The notes: generated by a model from the letters alone, not told the origin. 64,000 nucleotides of DNA from Ruminococcus sp. Marseille-P6503 (GCF_900604945.1 NZ_UWPB01000001.1:682001-746000), one strand, 5' to 3'; positions 35,005-44,176 are shown, numbered from the stretch's first letter. Translations and numbers: made by a program.

Positions 35005-35162
35005 CTGTCAGAATTTATGAATTTGATTTTGCGTTCTCGGAAGCTTTGCAGGGAAAATTTTAAAGGCTTTTAATTTCAATAAATTTCTTTTTTATTTCAG
35101 TTTTAAAATCTTATTTTCGGTGCAAATTATAATTAAGGATCAATTTCATCGGAGGTGTAGAT

Positions 35163-35612
35163 TTGCAGAGCAAAGCAGTCAAAGTATTTACATTATTCGC
35201 CGTAGGAGCGCTTATATACGGTATGATAGAAATATCGGTAAGAGGCTTTACTCATATAACGATGGGTGTTTTGGGCGGAATATCAATGGTAGTGATACAT
35301 TTGCTAAATGATGAGCGGCGGAGAGGCATGAATTACTTTTTGCAGATTTCCATAGCGGCTTTTTTTATAACTGCCATTGAATTTTTGGCAGGCGAGATTT
35401 TAAACCGGTATCTTCAAATGAATATCTGGGATTATTCAGATATTCCGCTTAATTTTGACGGACAAATTTGTCTGCCTTTTGTTTTTTTGTGGGTGATACT
35501 TGCCGCTTTAGGAACGGCTGTTGATGATTTTTTACGTTGGAAAATGTTCAGGGAACCTAAAAATTTTCGGTATCTGAAAGGCGTAAAAGCGATTCATGCC
35601 GACGCTAATTAA
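35163..35612 (+). CDS. CmpB-like putative ABC-transporter type IV membrane protein
   Basis: The 149-residue product has four hydrophobic segments and the block LAGEILNRYLQMNIWDYS followed by GQICLPFVFLWVIL, typical of the 'putative ABC transporter type IV / CmpB' membrane family (PF06541). The function of this family is not settled. The start is TTG 35163 after CGGAGG. The gap of 158 bases after the B12 operon is AT-rich and has no clear terminator, so partial read-through is possible. A strong terminator follows the gene. Confidence 0.75.
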   Translation: MQSKAVKVFTLFAVGALIYGMIEISVRGFTHITMGVLGGISMVVIHLLNDERRRGMNYFLQISIAAFFITAIEFLAGEILNRYLQMNIWDYSDIPLNFDGQICLPFVFLWVILAALGTAVDDFLRWKMFREPKNFRYLKGVKAIHADAN

Positions 35613-35668
35613 TAAAACAATACCGCACGATACCGTTGACCGGACTTGTGCGGTATTGCTTTATTTTA
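35612..35668. terminator. bidirectional terminator between the CmpB-like gene and ispD
   Basis: CAATACCGCAC at 35618–35628 pairs with GTGCGGTATTG at 35648–35658; AATAAAA precedes and CTTTATTTT follows, so it works for both convergent genes. Confidence 0.8.
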
Positions 35669-35692
35669 AGATAACAGCGTACTGTACATATT

Positions 35693-36385
35693 TTAAAGCA
35701 GAGCGCCGGCAATTTTCAGATCATACGGCGTGGTTATTTTTATATTGCTCAAATCTCCCTCTATGATCGAAACCGGTATCCCCGCGCCGTTAAATACTCC
35801 GCAGGCGTCGGTCAGCGAAGCTTTCTGTTCGTCGGTTAAGCCTGAATACGCGTTGACAAAAGCCTGTATGTTAAAGCTCTGAGGCGTCTGAGCGTGATAA
35901 AGACAGCTTCGCCTGAGCGTTGACTCTATTTCCGTTCCGTTTTCGCTGTACAGGATAGTATCTGTTGCTTTCACAGCTGTAGTGCACGGCTTGCCTGACA
36001 GCGCCGCTTCAATATTGTCGTTTATTATCTTATCCGTTACAAAAGGTCTTACGGCGTCATGGGTGAGAATAATATCATCATCGTCTGCGCCGTAATCTTC
36101 TGTGATTCTATTTATTATTTTCAGTACGGTGGAATTTCTGTCAGCGCCGCCTTTGATTACGCATATCCGCTCTTTGGCAGCGATATACCTTTCAATAAGC
36201 TCCTGCGTATGTCCGACCCAGTCATTGTGAACGCCCAGATAAATTTTTTCTATACGGCTTTGTGAAAGAAATTTTTCGGCAGTGCGTATAATAATCGGTC
36301 TGCCTTTCAGTTCGATAAACTGCTTCGGAATATCCGCGCCCATTCTGCTTCCGGTTCCGCCTGCCGCTATTCCTGCAAAAATCAT
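35693..36385 (-). CDS. ispD: 2-C-methyl-D-erythritol 4-phosphate cytidylyltransferase
   Basis: IspD makes CDP-methylerythritol in the non-mevalonate isoprenoid pathway. The 230-residue product starts MIFAGIAAGGTGSRMGADIP with the nucleotide-binding GGxGxRM loop and lysine of PKQF. ILTHDAVRPFV and HAQTPQSFN are the other family blocks. Length is normal. It may instead be a cytidylyltransferase of the TarI/ribitol type, which shares these motifs, but no ribitol reductase gene adjoins it. It is alone on the minus strand between a terminator and the repeat at 36.4 kb. Confidence 0.85.
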   Translation of the reverse strand: MIFAGIAAGGTGSRMGADIPKQFIELKGRPIIIRTAEKFLSQSRIEKIYLGVHNDWVGHTQELIERYIAAKERICVIKGGADRNSTVLKIINRITEDYGADDDDIILTHDAVRPFVTDKIINDNIEAALSGKPCTTAVKATDTILYSENGTEIESTLRRSCLYHAQTPQSFNIQAFVNAYSGLTDEQKASLTDACGVFNGAGIPVSIIEGDLSNIKITTPYDLKIAGALL

Positions 36386-36410
36386 CTGTTATAAGACCAT
36401 CCTTTTCATG

Positions 36411-36625
36411 ATATATAACCCAGCGCCTATGTCCCCGCCTTCTTTAGAAGGCGTTCGCCTCTCTAAGGCGGCGGGTTCCATTCAGACTTTCAGTAGGGGG
36501 ACGTAATCCCCTACTGAAACCCTGAGGAGCTAGAAGCTCTTCGCTGTCAAAAGACGGCGTTTGGCGCAGGTTGCTTCGTCGCAGCCGATACCCCGCGAGC
36601 TCACATCGGACTTTGCTCCGAATTA
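36411..36625. repeat. dispersed repeat, long copy (copy A)
   Basis: This segment shares two blocks with copy B at 59504–59625: a left block from ATATAACC through GCCTTCTTTAGAAGGCGTTC (a perfect small hairpin) and a right block GGTTGCTTCGTCGCAGCCGAT, followed by ACATCGG and TCCGAATTAAA. Copy A carries about 100 extra bases between the blocks, including a perfect 12-base hairpin (TTTCAGTAGGGG at 36488–36499 with its complement at 36508–36519). It encodes no protein I can see. It lies between ispD and prs. Confidence 0.7.
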
Positions 36626-36627
36626 AA

Positions 36628-36656
36628 ACAAGGGCGGATATGCCGCCCTTTTATAT
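36628..36656 (-). terminator. terminator of prs
   Basis: AAGGGCGG at 36631–36638 and CCGCCCTT at 36644–36651 form a tight stem with loop ATATG. On the minus strand TTGTTTTAATT follows. The prs stop is at 36661. Confidence 0.75.
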
Positions 36657-36660
36657 TGTT

Positions 36661-37809
36661 TTATTGGCCGTATTTTTTCAGCAGAGCTTCAATTTTCTGA
36701 TGAGGATCAATAATATTTGAAATGGAAAGATCGTGATTGAGCGAAGCGATAAAATAAGAAATATACTTCGCGCAGTCAACCTCGTGGAACCATGATCTCT
36801 GAAGAAGCTGAGGAGTGCGGTAGGTGAGATTGGTTCCGAAAACTCCGTCGATGATTCCGTCCGCGTAAGCCTTGTCAAAGGTTTCCAGACCGTTGGTGAA
36901 TATGGCATAGGTAGCGTAAGCAAAAATTCTTTTCGCCTTGCGCTTTTTAAGCTCAACGGCAACCTCCAGCATTGACTCTCCGGAAGAGATTATGTCGTCG
37001 GCGATAAAGACGTCCTTGTTGGTTACGTCGTTGCCTAAATATTCGTGGGCGATGATCGGGTTTCTGCCGTTTATTATGACCGAATAGTCGCGGCGCTTGT
37101 AGAACATTCCGAGATCAACTCCCAGTACGGAAGCATAATACATATTTCTGTTAATAGCTCCTTCGTCGGGAGAAACGATCATAAAATGATCCTTGTCAAT
37201 AACAAAATTGTCAATGCTTTTGAACATTGCTTTCAGCACCTGATATGAGGGAATAATATTGTCAAAGCCCATAAGCGGCACTGCGTTCTGCACTCTGGGG
37301 TCGTGAGCGTCGAAGGTGAGGATATTCTCAACTCCCATAGCCTCCAGCTCCTGAAGCGCTACGGCGCAGTCGAGGGATTCGCGGTAGCTTCTCCTGTGCT
37401 GACGTCCACCGTAGAGCGACGGCATGATAACGTTTATCCTGTGAGCCTTTCCGCTTGCCGCCTGAATGATCCTTTTAAGGTCCTGATAATGGTCGTCGGG
37501 GGACATAGCGTTTTCCATGCCGAAATAGTTGTAGGTGCAGCTGTAATTGCCGACGTCGCAGAGAATGAAAAGGTCGTTTCCTCTTACGGTGGATTTAATC
37601 AGACCTTTTCCGTCGCCGGAAGAAAATCTGGGGCAGTCTGTTTCGATCAGATAATTGTCAGTTTCCATTCCCTGGTCTTTTCCCCATTTAACAAGATAAT
37701 TGTTGATTTTACGTCCCAGCTCCTGTGTTCCGTTCATTGAAATAAGGCCGAGCGGCGCGACTCTTGTTTGAGTATCGAACAAAATTTTTTTAGTATTTGA
37801 ACTTTCCAT
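36661..37809 (-). CDS. prs: ribose-phosphate pyrophosphokinase (long form)
   Basis: PRPP synthetase makes PRPP from ribose 5-phosphate and ATP for nucleotide, His and Trp synthesis. The 382-residue product shows YGGRQHRRSYRESLDC (the pyrophosphate-binding region), TFDAHDPRVQN, VSPDEGAINRNMYYA and the PRPP loop DVFIADDIISSGESMLE. It is about 60 residues longer than the classical 315-residue Prs and has an N-terminal extension, a form common in Clostridia. The ribosome binding site GGAGG lies 9 bases before the ATG. The leader is about 200 bases from the promoter at 38.0 kb. Confidence 0.92.
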   Translation of the reverse strand: MESSNTKKILFDTQTRVAPLGLISMNGTQELGRKINNYLVKWGKDQGMETDNYLIETDCPRFSSGDGKGLIKSTVRGNDLFILCDVGNYSCTYNYFGMENAMSPDDHYQDLKRIIQAASGKAHRINVIMPSLYGGRQHRRSYRESLDCAVALQELEAMGVENILTFDAHDPRVQNAVPLMGFDNIIPSYQVLKAMFKSIDNFVIDKDHFMIVSPDEGAINRNMYYASVLGVDLGMFYKRRDYSVIINGRNPIIAHEYLGNDVTNKDVFIADDIISSGESMLEVAVELKKRKAKRIFAYATYAIFTNGLETFDKAYADGIIDGVFGTNLTYRTPQLLQRSWFHEVDCAKYISYFIASLNHDLSISNIIDPHQKIEALLKKYGQ

Positions 37810-38010
37810 TCCCAGAACCTCCGATTAAAAATAATTTAAGAGTTTGTCCTCACAAGATTTTTGACGGATATTAGGCGAATTATCAGATAGTAAAGATTAA
37901 AGCAGTGGCTTTACGGCATAAAAATCGGCAAATCCGCCGGAAAAAACGCCTGACAGCTTATAAAGACATAATATAAGGCAATGCCGCCTTAAAAACACTA
38001 TTATAATTTT

Positions 38011-38039
38011 ATTATACTTTATTTGTTCCGCTTTTACAA
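38011..38039 (-). promoter_or_regulatory. sigma-A promoter of prs
   Basis: On the minus strand TTGTAA (plus 38034–38039) and a perfect TATAAT (plus 38011–38016) are spaced by 17 bases. Confidence 0.75.
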
Positions 38040-38171
38040 TACCCTTTGCGAATTTTTATAATTATTTATATTATTACACAAAATCGCCCTCACATTTTTC
38101 AAAGCTTTTATACAACAATGTTCAAGTAAACGTTTCCTTTGATAAACTTTTATGACCTGCTGTGATGTTTG

Positions 38172-38200
38172 TTGATTTTATTTTATTGTTATGATATAAT
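38172..38200 (+). promoter_or_regulatory. sigma-A promoter of the metallophosphoesterase gene
   Basis: TTGATT at 38172–38177 and a perfect TATAAT at 38195–38200, spacer 17 bases, 36 bases before the ATG. Confidence 0.75.
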
Positions 38201-38235
38201 AGCTTTGATACATTATTGCAGGATGGGGTGAATAA

Positions 38236-39300
38236 ATGCAGCCTATAATAAAGCTCGAGCTTCCTGAGAAATGCAGAATAATAGCGGTAAGCGATATTCA
38301 TACCTGCGATTATCTGCTTAAAGACGTTTTAAAAAAGGCAGGATATACGCCGGGCGAGGATTATCTTATCATAGTCGGAGACATTCTGGAGCATTGGGAT
38401 AATAACCTCAGCACGATACGTACGGTTATGGAGCTTTGCGAAAACGACCGGGTTTACTGCCTGCTTGGAAATAATGATACAGGCGTCATAAGAATGGCGT
38501 TTACATATCCGTATAAAAGATTTCAGGAGAAGTTTTATTGGGAAGGCACAACATATAATCAAATGGCAAAAAGTCTCGGCTTTGATTGGTGCAGCGAGGA
38601 AAACTGGCTTGAAATAAGAGCGGCGGTTTATGAAAAATACAAAGCCGAGCTTGACTTTATGAACAGCCGCCCGATCGCTGTTGAAACGCAGGAGCATATT
38701 TTTGTTCATGCAGGCTTGGAAAATCGCCCCGACTGGGAAAACACCGACAATGATTATGCGATTACTGTACCTTGGTTTTTTAATATGGAGAATCCCACGG
38801 ACAAATGGTTGATCGTAGGACATTTTCCTGCTTATAATTTCGAGGCAAGCAGATGTACAAATCTCCCGATTTTTGATTATGATAAAAAGATGATCGATAT
38901 TGACGGCGGATTGAGCATTAAGCGGAGCTGTCAGCTCAACGCGCTTATTATCAATAAAAACGGCGAAGATTACAGCTATGACGTAGTGTGGGATACATTT
39001 TTCAAAAAAGCAAAGGTCATCGCGGATTATAATTCGGAAATTTCACCTGCTTATACAAATTGGTCTGATCAGGAGATTGAAGTTCTCAGTACAGAAAACG
39101 GGTTAGCTTTTGTACGCGATAATAAAACAGACAAAACGGGATATATTCCGAAAAGCAGAGTTTATGATGTAAATGGTTCTAAACGGATTTGGGAGTTTCT
39201 GTCCGCTTTTCCGTCGGTGCGCAAGGACGAGCTTGTTTATTATATAGAAAGCTCAGACGGCTATGCAAGAATCATAAAGGAGTCGGGTGAAACCGGCTAG
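38236..39300 (+). CDS. metallophosphoesterase
   Basis: The 354-residue cytosolic protein carries the calcineurin-like metal motifs: SDIHTC (DxH) near residue 20, GDILEHWDN, GNNDTG, HAGLENRPD and VGHFPAY. This makes a serine/threonine-phosphatase or nucleotide-phosphatase activity likely (bacterial PrpE/ApaH-type fold). The C-terminal about 90 residues (YTNWSDQEIEVLSTENGLA onward) look like a separate small beta domain, possibly SH3-like. The ribosome binding site is AGGATGGGG. The following PAS gene starts after 37 bases and may be co-transcribed. Confidence 0.85.
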   Translation: MQPIIKLELPEKCRIIAVSDIHTCDYLLKDVLKKAGYTPGEDYLIIVGDILEHWDNNLSTIRTVMELCENDRVYCLLGNNDTGVIRMAFTYPYKRFQEKFYWEGTTYNQMAKSLGFDWCSEENWLEIRAAVYEKYKAELDFMNSRPIAVETQEHIFVHAGLENRPDWENTDNDYAITVPWFFNMENPTDKWLIVGHFPAYNFEASRCTNLPIFDYDKKMIDIDGGLSIKRSCQLNALIINKNGEDYSYDVVWDTFFKKAKVIADYNSEISPAYTNWSDQEIEVLSTENGLAFVRDNKTDKTGYIPKSRVYDVNGSKRIWEFLSAFPSVRKDELVYYIESSDGYARIIKESGETG

Positions 39301-39337
39301 CTCTCTGAAAAATATCTGGAAAGGTAAAGTGATTTAT

Positions 39338-39706
39338 ATGGAGCTGAGTATTATTTTTAAAGGCGTTATCGACGGCGATGAGCAGCCGGTGGTTATCTGT
39401 AATCTGGAGCATGAGATCATTTATATGAATCCTGCGGCAGTTAAGAGGTATGAAAGCGCGGGAGGAGCAGGGCTTGTGGGAAAAAGTCTGCTGAACTGTC
39501 ATAATCCCCGCTCGGTTGAAATTATCAGGCGCAATATAGATATGATGAGCAGGGATAAGAGTGTAAACAGAATATTTGAGGTCCACAGCACACGGCACGG
39601 CGGCAACAACGATGTTTATACGGTCGCGGTTCGCGACGAAAGCGGAGAGCTTATCGGATATTATGAAAAGTTTGAGGATAAAAATCTGTATATTGAGGAG
39701 AAATAA
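39338..39706 (+). CDS. PAS-domain protein
   Basis: The 122-residue protein is essentially a single PAS domain: IFKGVIDGDEQPVVICNLEH then IIYMNPAAVKRYE, and VRDESGELIGYYEKFED at its end. It has no attached kinase, cyclase or DNA-binding domain. ATG 39338 follows GGAAAGGT and is preferred over the open frame from 39287, which overlaps the previous stop. The stop directly abuts the tgt start, so it is probably co-transcribed with tgt. A stand-alone sensor role is possible; its ligand is unknown. Confidence 0.8.
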   Translation: MELSIIFKGVIDGDEQPVVICNLEHEIIYMNPAAVKRYESAGGAGLVGKSLLNCHNPRSVEIIRRNIDMMSRDKSVNRIFEVHSTRHGGNNDVYTVAVRDESGELIGYYEKFEDKNLYIEEK

Positions 39707-40846
39707 ATGTTTACTTTACTGAAACAAGAGGGAAGAGCAAGAAGAGGGGAATTCAAGACAGTACACGGAACTATACAGACGCCGGTATTTATGAATGTAG
39801 GCACTGCGGCGGCTATAAAGGGCGGTATATCTTCGGTGGATCTGGATCAGCAGCTGAAATGCCAGGTGGAGCTTTGCAATACCTATCATCTTCATGTGCG
39901 TCCTGGCGACGATATAATTTATAAAATGGGCGGGCTTCATAAGTTTATGAACTGGCGCAAGCCTATTCTTACCGACAGCGGAGGATTTCAGGTATTTTCT
40001 TTAGCCAAGCTGCGTAAGATTAAAGAGGAAGGCGTGTACTTCAATTCTCATGTGGACGGCAGAAAGATATTCATGGGACCAGAGGAAAGTATGCGCATTC
40101 AGTCCAACCTGGCTTCTACTATAGCTATGGCGTTTGACGAATGTGTGGAAAATCCGGCTGCTTATGAATATTCAAAGGCGTCCTGCGAGCGCACTACAAG
40201 ATGGCTTGTAAGGTGCCGAGATGAGATGAAGCGTCTGAATTCTTTGGATTCTACCATTAATAAAAACCAGCTGCTGTTCGGCATAAATCAGGGCTGTACT
40301 TATGACGACCTGCGTATCGAGCATATGAAGGCGATACGAGAGCTTGATCTTGACGGATATGCTATAGGGGGACTTGCGGTAGGAGAGCCTACCGGCGTGA
40401 TGTATCATATAATTGAACAGGTAGAGCCGTATATGCCTGCGGATAAGCCAAGGTATCTTATGGGGGTCGGAACTCCGTCAAATATCATCGAAGCGGTGTA
40501 TCGGGGCATTGATTTCTTTGACTGTGTAATGCCCAGCAGAAACGCCAGGCACGCGACCATATTTACCTGGAACGGAATAATGCACGCCAACAATAAACGC
40601 TACGAGCTTGACGAACGTCCTCTCGATACCCAATGCGGCTGTCCTGCCTGCCGGAATTTTTCACGGTCTTACATACGTCATCTTTTCAAGGCTAACGAGC
40701 AGCTTGCCGGACGTCTTGCGGTTATGCATAATCTTTATTTTTACAACACTCTTATGGAAAAGATCCGTGAAGCTCTTGACGAGGGCAGATTTGAAGAATT
40801 CAGAAATAAATATTCCAGCCTTCTTGAATCCAGACTTGAGGATTAA
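39707..40846 (+). CDS. tgt: queuine tRNA-ribosyltransferase
   Basis: Tgt exchanges guanine 34 of GUN-anticodon tRNAs for preQ1. The 379-residue product has the catalytic region LTDSGGFQVFSLA (nucleophile region Asp near 90), GINQGC, YAIGGLAVGEP, YLMGVGTPSNIIEAV with the second aspartate in DFFDCVMPSRNARH, and the zinc site CGCPAC with a following Cys/His. The start ATG 39707 follows TGAGGAGAAA and the PAS stop. queA, acting next in the same pathway, lies 13 kb away in this window. Confidence 0.97.
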   Translation: MFTLLKQEGRARRGEFKTVHGTIQTPVFMNVGTAAAIKGGISSVDLDQQLKCQVELCNTYHLHVRPGDDIIYKMGGLHKFMNWRKPILTDSGGFQVFSLAKLRKIKEEGVYFNSHVDGRKIFMGPEESMRIQSNLASTIAMAFDECVENPAAYEYSKASCERTTRWLVRCRDEMKRLNSLDSTINKNQLLFGINQGCTYDDLRIEHMKAIRELDLDGYAIGGLAVGEPTGVMYHIIEQVEPYMPADKPRYLMGVGTPSNIIEAVYRGIDFFDCVMPSRNARHATIFTWNGIMHANNKRYELDERPLDTQCGCPACRNFSRSYIRHLFKANEQLAGRLAVMHNLYFYNTLMEKIREALDEGRFEEFRNKYSSLLESRLED

Positions 40847-40857
40847 GAAGCCGCTTA

Positions 40858-40900
40858 ACGCGGCAGGCTTGTGCGTTGACTGAACGCATGAGCCTGCCGT
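40858..40900 (+). terminator. long hairpin between tgt and mntP
   Basis: CGGCAGGCT at 40860–40868 pairs with AGCCTGCCG at 40890–40898, with an inner stem GTGCGTT/AACGCAT. No clear U-run follows, so it may be a processing or regulatory structure rather than a terminator. No yybP-ykoY (Mn riboswitch) signature was found before mntP. Confidence 0.35.
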
Positions 40901-40938
40901 TGTCAATTTGCAGGCGGCAGTATGAAAGGCTTGATGTA

Positions 40939-41499
40939 ATGGAACTTTATGAAATTCTCCTTGTTGCTGCGGGATTGTCGATGGACGCTTTTGCGGTATC
41001 CGTAACCAACGGTATGTGCGTAAAAAGGGCAGGGCTTCCGCTTTCCCTGATGTGCGGCTTGTGCTTCGGACTTTTTCAGGGAGCAATGCCGGCGATAGGA
41101 TATGCGCTTGGAAAAGGCTTTGAGTCGAGGATTTCAGCGTTTGATCATTGGATCGCTCTTATTCTGCTCGGTTTTATCGGAGGAAGAATGATAGCGGACA
41201 CCCTGAAAACTGATGAAACGGAAGAAAGTCTGACGAAGCTGACCTTTCCGCTTCTGTTGGTTCAGGGATTTGCGACAAGCGTAGACGCGCTTGCGGTAGG
41301 CGTAGGCTTTGCCGCGCTTTCGGTCAGCATAGTGGTCGCTTCCGCCTTGATTTGCGCGGTAACTTTTATAATAAGCTGTACGGGAGTATATATAGGCAAA
41401 AGCTTCGGCTGTCGGCTTAACAAAAAGGCTGAAACCGCTGGAGGAATCATACTGATTGGGATCGGATTAAAAGTATTTATAGAGCATATGTTTTTTTGA
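40939..41499 (+). CDS. mntP: manganese efflux pump MntP
   Basis: MntP-family proteins export Mn(II) across the cytoplasmic membrane. The 186-residue product has six helices in two repeats, each with a key aspartate: GLSMDAFAVSVTNGM at about residue 14 and TSVDALAVGVGFAAL at about residue 115. Both motifs are intact. I place the start at ATG 40939, which begins MELYEILLVAAGLSMD; the open frame extends further upstream but overlaps the hairpin region. The nearest purine-rich site is GAAAGG. Confidence 0.92.
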   Translation: MELYEILLVAAGLSMDAFAVSVTNGMCVKRAGLPLSLMCGLCFGLFQGAMPAIGYALGKGFESRISAFDHWIALILLGFIGGRMIADTLKTDETEESLTKLTFPLLLVQGFATSVDALAVGVGFAALSVSIVVASALICAVTFIISCTGVYIGKSFGCRLNKKAETAGGIILIGIGLKVFIEHMFF

Positions 41500-41660
41500 A
41501 CGGTTATTTTGTAAATTCAGGAAGTATGATTTAATAATTACCCTCTTAAAATGTTCATAATTAAGAAATAAATATGTGCTATCATAATATTCGTGGTTTT
41601 TTGGACAAGTGTATAAAAAACTGTCATGTGTATAAAATTCAGAATACTGGGAATAATAAG

Positions 41661-42356
41661 ATGAAATCATTGGTTATTTTTGATCTGGACGGAACGCTGA
41701 TAAATTCCATATATGATTTGGCTGACGCTGTAAATGGCGCTCTTGCGGATTTAGGTTACCCTGCTCATGAGGTTGAAAAATACTATCATTTTGTGGGAAA
41801 CGGTACGGTGAAGCTCTGCGAGAGAGCGCTCCCTAAGGATAAAAGAAGCGGCGGAGAGATAATGCGGCTGCATTCATTGTTTGCTGAAAGATATGAAAAA
41901 TGCTGTATCGAAAAAACAAAACCCTACGACGGGATCGTAGACGTGCTTCAGAGACTGAAAGCGATGGGAGTAAAATGCGCCGTTGCTTCAAATAAAACAG
42001 ACAGCTTCGTAAAATATATAATAAGATCGCTGTTCGGAGAAAATACTTTTGATTATATACAGGGAAAAACCGAAAGCGTTCCCGCAAAGCCCAATCCTGA
42101 GATGCTTAATACTGTCATACGGCATTTCGGGCTAGATAAAAGAGAGTGCATAATGGCCGGAGATTCGGACGTTGACGTTATAACCGCCAAAAGGTGCGGA
42201 ATAGAATCTGTCGGCTGCGCATGGGGATTCAGAGGCGCGGAGGAGCTTTCTGCCTCGGGTGCGGATTACATAGCTTATCAGCCTCAGGACATTCTGAAAT
42301 GTATAGCGGCAATACCTGACAATGACCGGCTTCCGGATGTTTATGCTTCCTGCTAA
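41661..42356 (+). CDS. HAD-family hydrolase, phosphoglycolate phosphatase-like
   Basis: The 231-residue product starts MKSLVIFDLDGTLINS, giving HAD motif I (DLDGT). Motif II is in CAVASNKT, motif III is the lysine of PAKPNPEML, and motif IV is AGDSDVDVITAKRCG. The cap domain type and length match the Gph/PGP subgroup. The substrate is not certain; phosphoglycolate or pyrophosphate is typical. The frame is open upstream to 41574, but ATG 41661 gives the proper motif I position. Confidence 0.87.
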   Translation: MKSLVIFDLDGTLINSIYDLADAVNGALADLGYPAHEVEKYYHFVGNGTVKLCERALPKDKRSGGEIMRLHSLFAERYEKCCIEKTKPYDGIVDVLQRLKAMGVKCAVASNKTDSFVKYIIRSLFGENTFDYIQGKTESVPAKPNPEMLNTVIRHFGLDKRECIMAGDSDVDVITAKRCGIESVGCAWGFRGAEELSASGADYIAYQPQDILKCIAAIPDNDRLPDVYASC

Positions 42357-42508
42357 AACAGGTTTGGCTTTCTGCATATAAAATTCCTGACATACGTCAG
42401 TATATCTGACGGCGTTCAATATTAGCTGCTGATATTTCAAAGCGGCTGTATGCAGATACTGTAAGATATTGCTCGTATCAATACGCAAAAATGGAGGACA
42501 TTTTGTTG

Positions 42509-44170
42509 ATGAAGGATTTTTACAAGAGATTTGTTAAGGAAGAGCTTGACGATAAGGGGAGATTATTAAAGTTTGAACTTGATTTAAAGGATAACTTTAA
42601 TTTTGCATATGACGTTATTGACGAAATAGCGAAAATTGAGCCGGACAAGCTGGCGATTCACTGGGTAAACGAAAACGGAGAGGAGCATAAGTTTACTTTT
42701 AAGGAACTTTCTGAAAAGAGCAGTCAGGTCGCAAATATGATGCTTGCCTACGGCGTCCAAAAAGGCGATATGGTAATGGCTGTGCTTAAAAGGCATTATG
42801 AGTTCTGGTTTCTTGCTTACGGGTTGATGAAAATAGGGGCTATTCTTGTTCCGGCTACCTGCCAGCTTAAAAAGAAGGATTATATATACCGCTTTGACGC
42901 CGCTGAGATCAGTTATATAGTTGCCACTGCCGAGGACGATGTTCCGGGCGAAGTTGATGCTGCGCTTGAAGAATACGGCGGAATGAAGCGCAAGTTCATA
43001 ACGCACGGCGAGAAAAACGGATGGATAGATTTTCTTGCAGAAACGGATAAATACCCTGCGGTTTTTGAGAGAATGGAAACAAAGGTCGAGGAATCTATGC
43101 TGATGTATTTCAGCTCCGGTACAACGGGCTATCCTAAAATGGTGCTTCACAGGCATTCTCTCGCCGCGGCTCACATTATAACCGCGAAGCATTGGCATCA
43201 CCTTGACGATAATTCTTTACATCTTACCGTATCGGAAAGCGGCTGGGCAAAGTGTGCCTGGGGAAAAATGTTCGGTCAGTTTGCCTGCGGCGCTACTACG
43301 TTTATATACGACTTTGACAGATTTGTTCCCGCAAATGTGCTGAAGGTCATTCAGGATTATAAAATAACCTCGTTCTGCGCCCCTCCCACTATGTACAGGT
43401 TTTTTATCAAGGAAGGTTTGGAGCATTATGATCTTTCATCTCTTAAATACAGCTGCATAGCCGGCGAGGCGTTAAACCCCGAGGTATACAACAAATGGTA
43501 CGAGTATACAGGTCTTAAGCTTATGGAGGGCTTCGGTCAGACTGAAACCGCGGTTATCGTCGGCAATCTCTACGGCGCCGAGCCTAAGCCCGGGTCAATG
43601 GGTAAGCCTACTCCATTATATAATGTAGGCATCGTTGACAAGAAGGGAAATCCTGTAGAAGTAGGCGAGACCGGAGAAATCGTGGTTTATGCTGAAAGAG
43701 GAAAGCATCAGGGACTGTTTATAAGGTACTACCGCAATGCAGTTGAAACAGATAAGGCATGGCGGTTTGGAATGTATCATACCGGAGATACAGCTTATAT
43801 GGATGAGGACGGTTATTATTGGTATGTGGGAAGAACCGACGATCTCATTAAGGCGTCGGGCTACCGTATAGGCCCTTTTGAAATAGAAAGCATACTGATG
43901 GAGCATCCGGCGGTTCTGGAATGTGCCATAACCGCTGCCGACGATCCTATAAGAGGAAAGGTCGTAAAGGCGACTATAGTTTTGACAAAGGAATACAAGG
44001 CTAAGGCAGGCGGCGAGCTTGTTAAGGAGCTTCAGAATTTTGTGAAGAAAGCCACTGCTCCTTACAAATATCCCAGAATTATTGAGTTTGTTGACGAGCT
44101 TCCGAAAACTATAAGCGGCAAGATAAGACGTGTTGAAATACGCGAAAACGACGCTAAGAAAAACTGTTAA
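42509..44170 (+). CDS. AMP-binding acyl-CoA synthetase
   Basis: The product (about 553 residues) is an ANL-superfamily acyl-CoA ligase close to the acetyl/medium-chain (ACSM-like) group. The P-loop motif is YFSSGTTGYPKMVLHRH near residue 190, followed by EGFGQTET, GEIVVYAERG, YHTGDTAYMDEDGYYWYVGR and the catalytic lysine in KTISGKIRRVE near the C terminus. ATG 42509 is preferred over ATG 42491 because GGAGG (42493–42497) lies between them. The preferred acid is not evident. A strong terminator follows. Confidence 0.88.
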   Translation: MKDFYKRFVKEELDDKGRLLKFELDLKDNFNFAYDVIDEIAKIEPDKLAIHWVNENGEEHKFTFKELSEKSSQVANMMLAYGVQKGDMVMAVLKRHYEFWFLAYGLMKIGAILVPATCQLKKKDYIYRFDAAEISYIVATAEDDVPGEVDAALEEYGGMKRKFITHGEKNGWIDFLAETDKYPAVFERMETKVEESMLMYFSSGTTGYPKMVLHRHSLAAAHIITAKHWHHLDDNSLHLTVSESGWAKCAWGKMFGQFACGATTFIYDFDRFVPANVLKVIQDYKITSFCAPPTMYRFFIKEGLEHYDLSSLKYSCIAGEALNPEVYNKWYEYTGLKLMEGFGQTETAVIVGNLYGAEPKPGSMGKPTPLYNVGIVDKKGNPVEVGETGEIVVYAERGKHQGLFIRYYRNAVETDKAWRFGMYHTGDTAYMDEDGYYWYVGRTDDLIKASGYRIGPFEIESILMEHPAVLECAITAADDPIRGKVVKATIVLTKEYKAKAGGELVKELQNFVKKATAPYKYPRIIEFVDELPKTISGKIRRVEIRENDAKKNC

Positions 44171-44176
44171 AAGCAT

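Larger units (their letters stand above)
37810..38235. other. divergent intergenic region between prs and the metallophosphoesterase
   Basis: These 426 bases hold no convincing ORF. They contain the minus-strand prs promoter (38011–38039) and the plus-strand promoter of the next gene (38172–38200). The roughly 190-base prs leader includes small inverted repeats (e.g. AAGGC–GCCTT at 37976–37990), but I recognise no known riboswitch class; purine-type elements were looked for and not found. Confidence 0.6.

Noticed and set aside
36282-36506. 74-codon plus-strand ORF across ispD and the repeat
   Set aside because: Antisense to ispD and running into the repeat; no start signal or motif.
40847-40938. 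possible Mn (yybP-ykoY) riboswitch before mntP
   Set aside because: Only a simple hairpin is present; the conserved loop motifs of that class are not seen.
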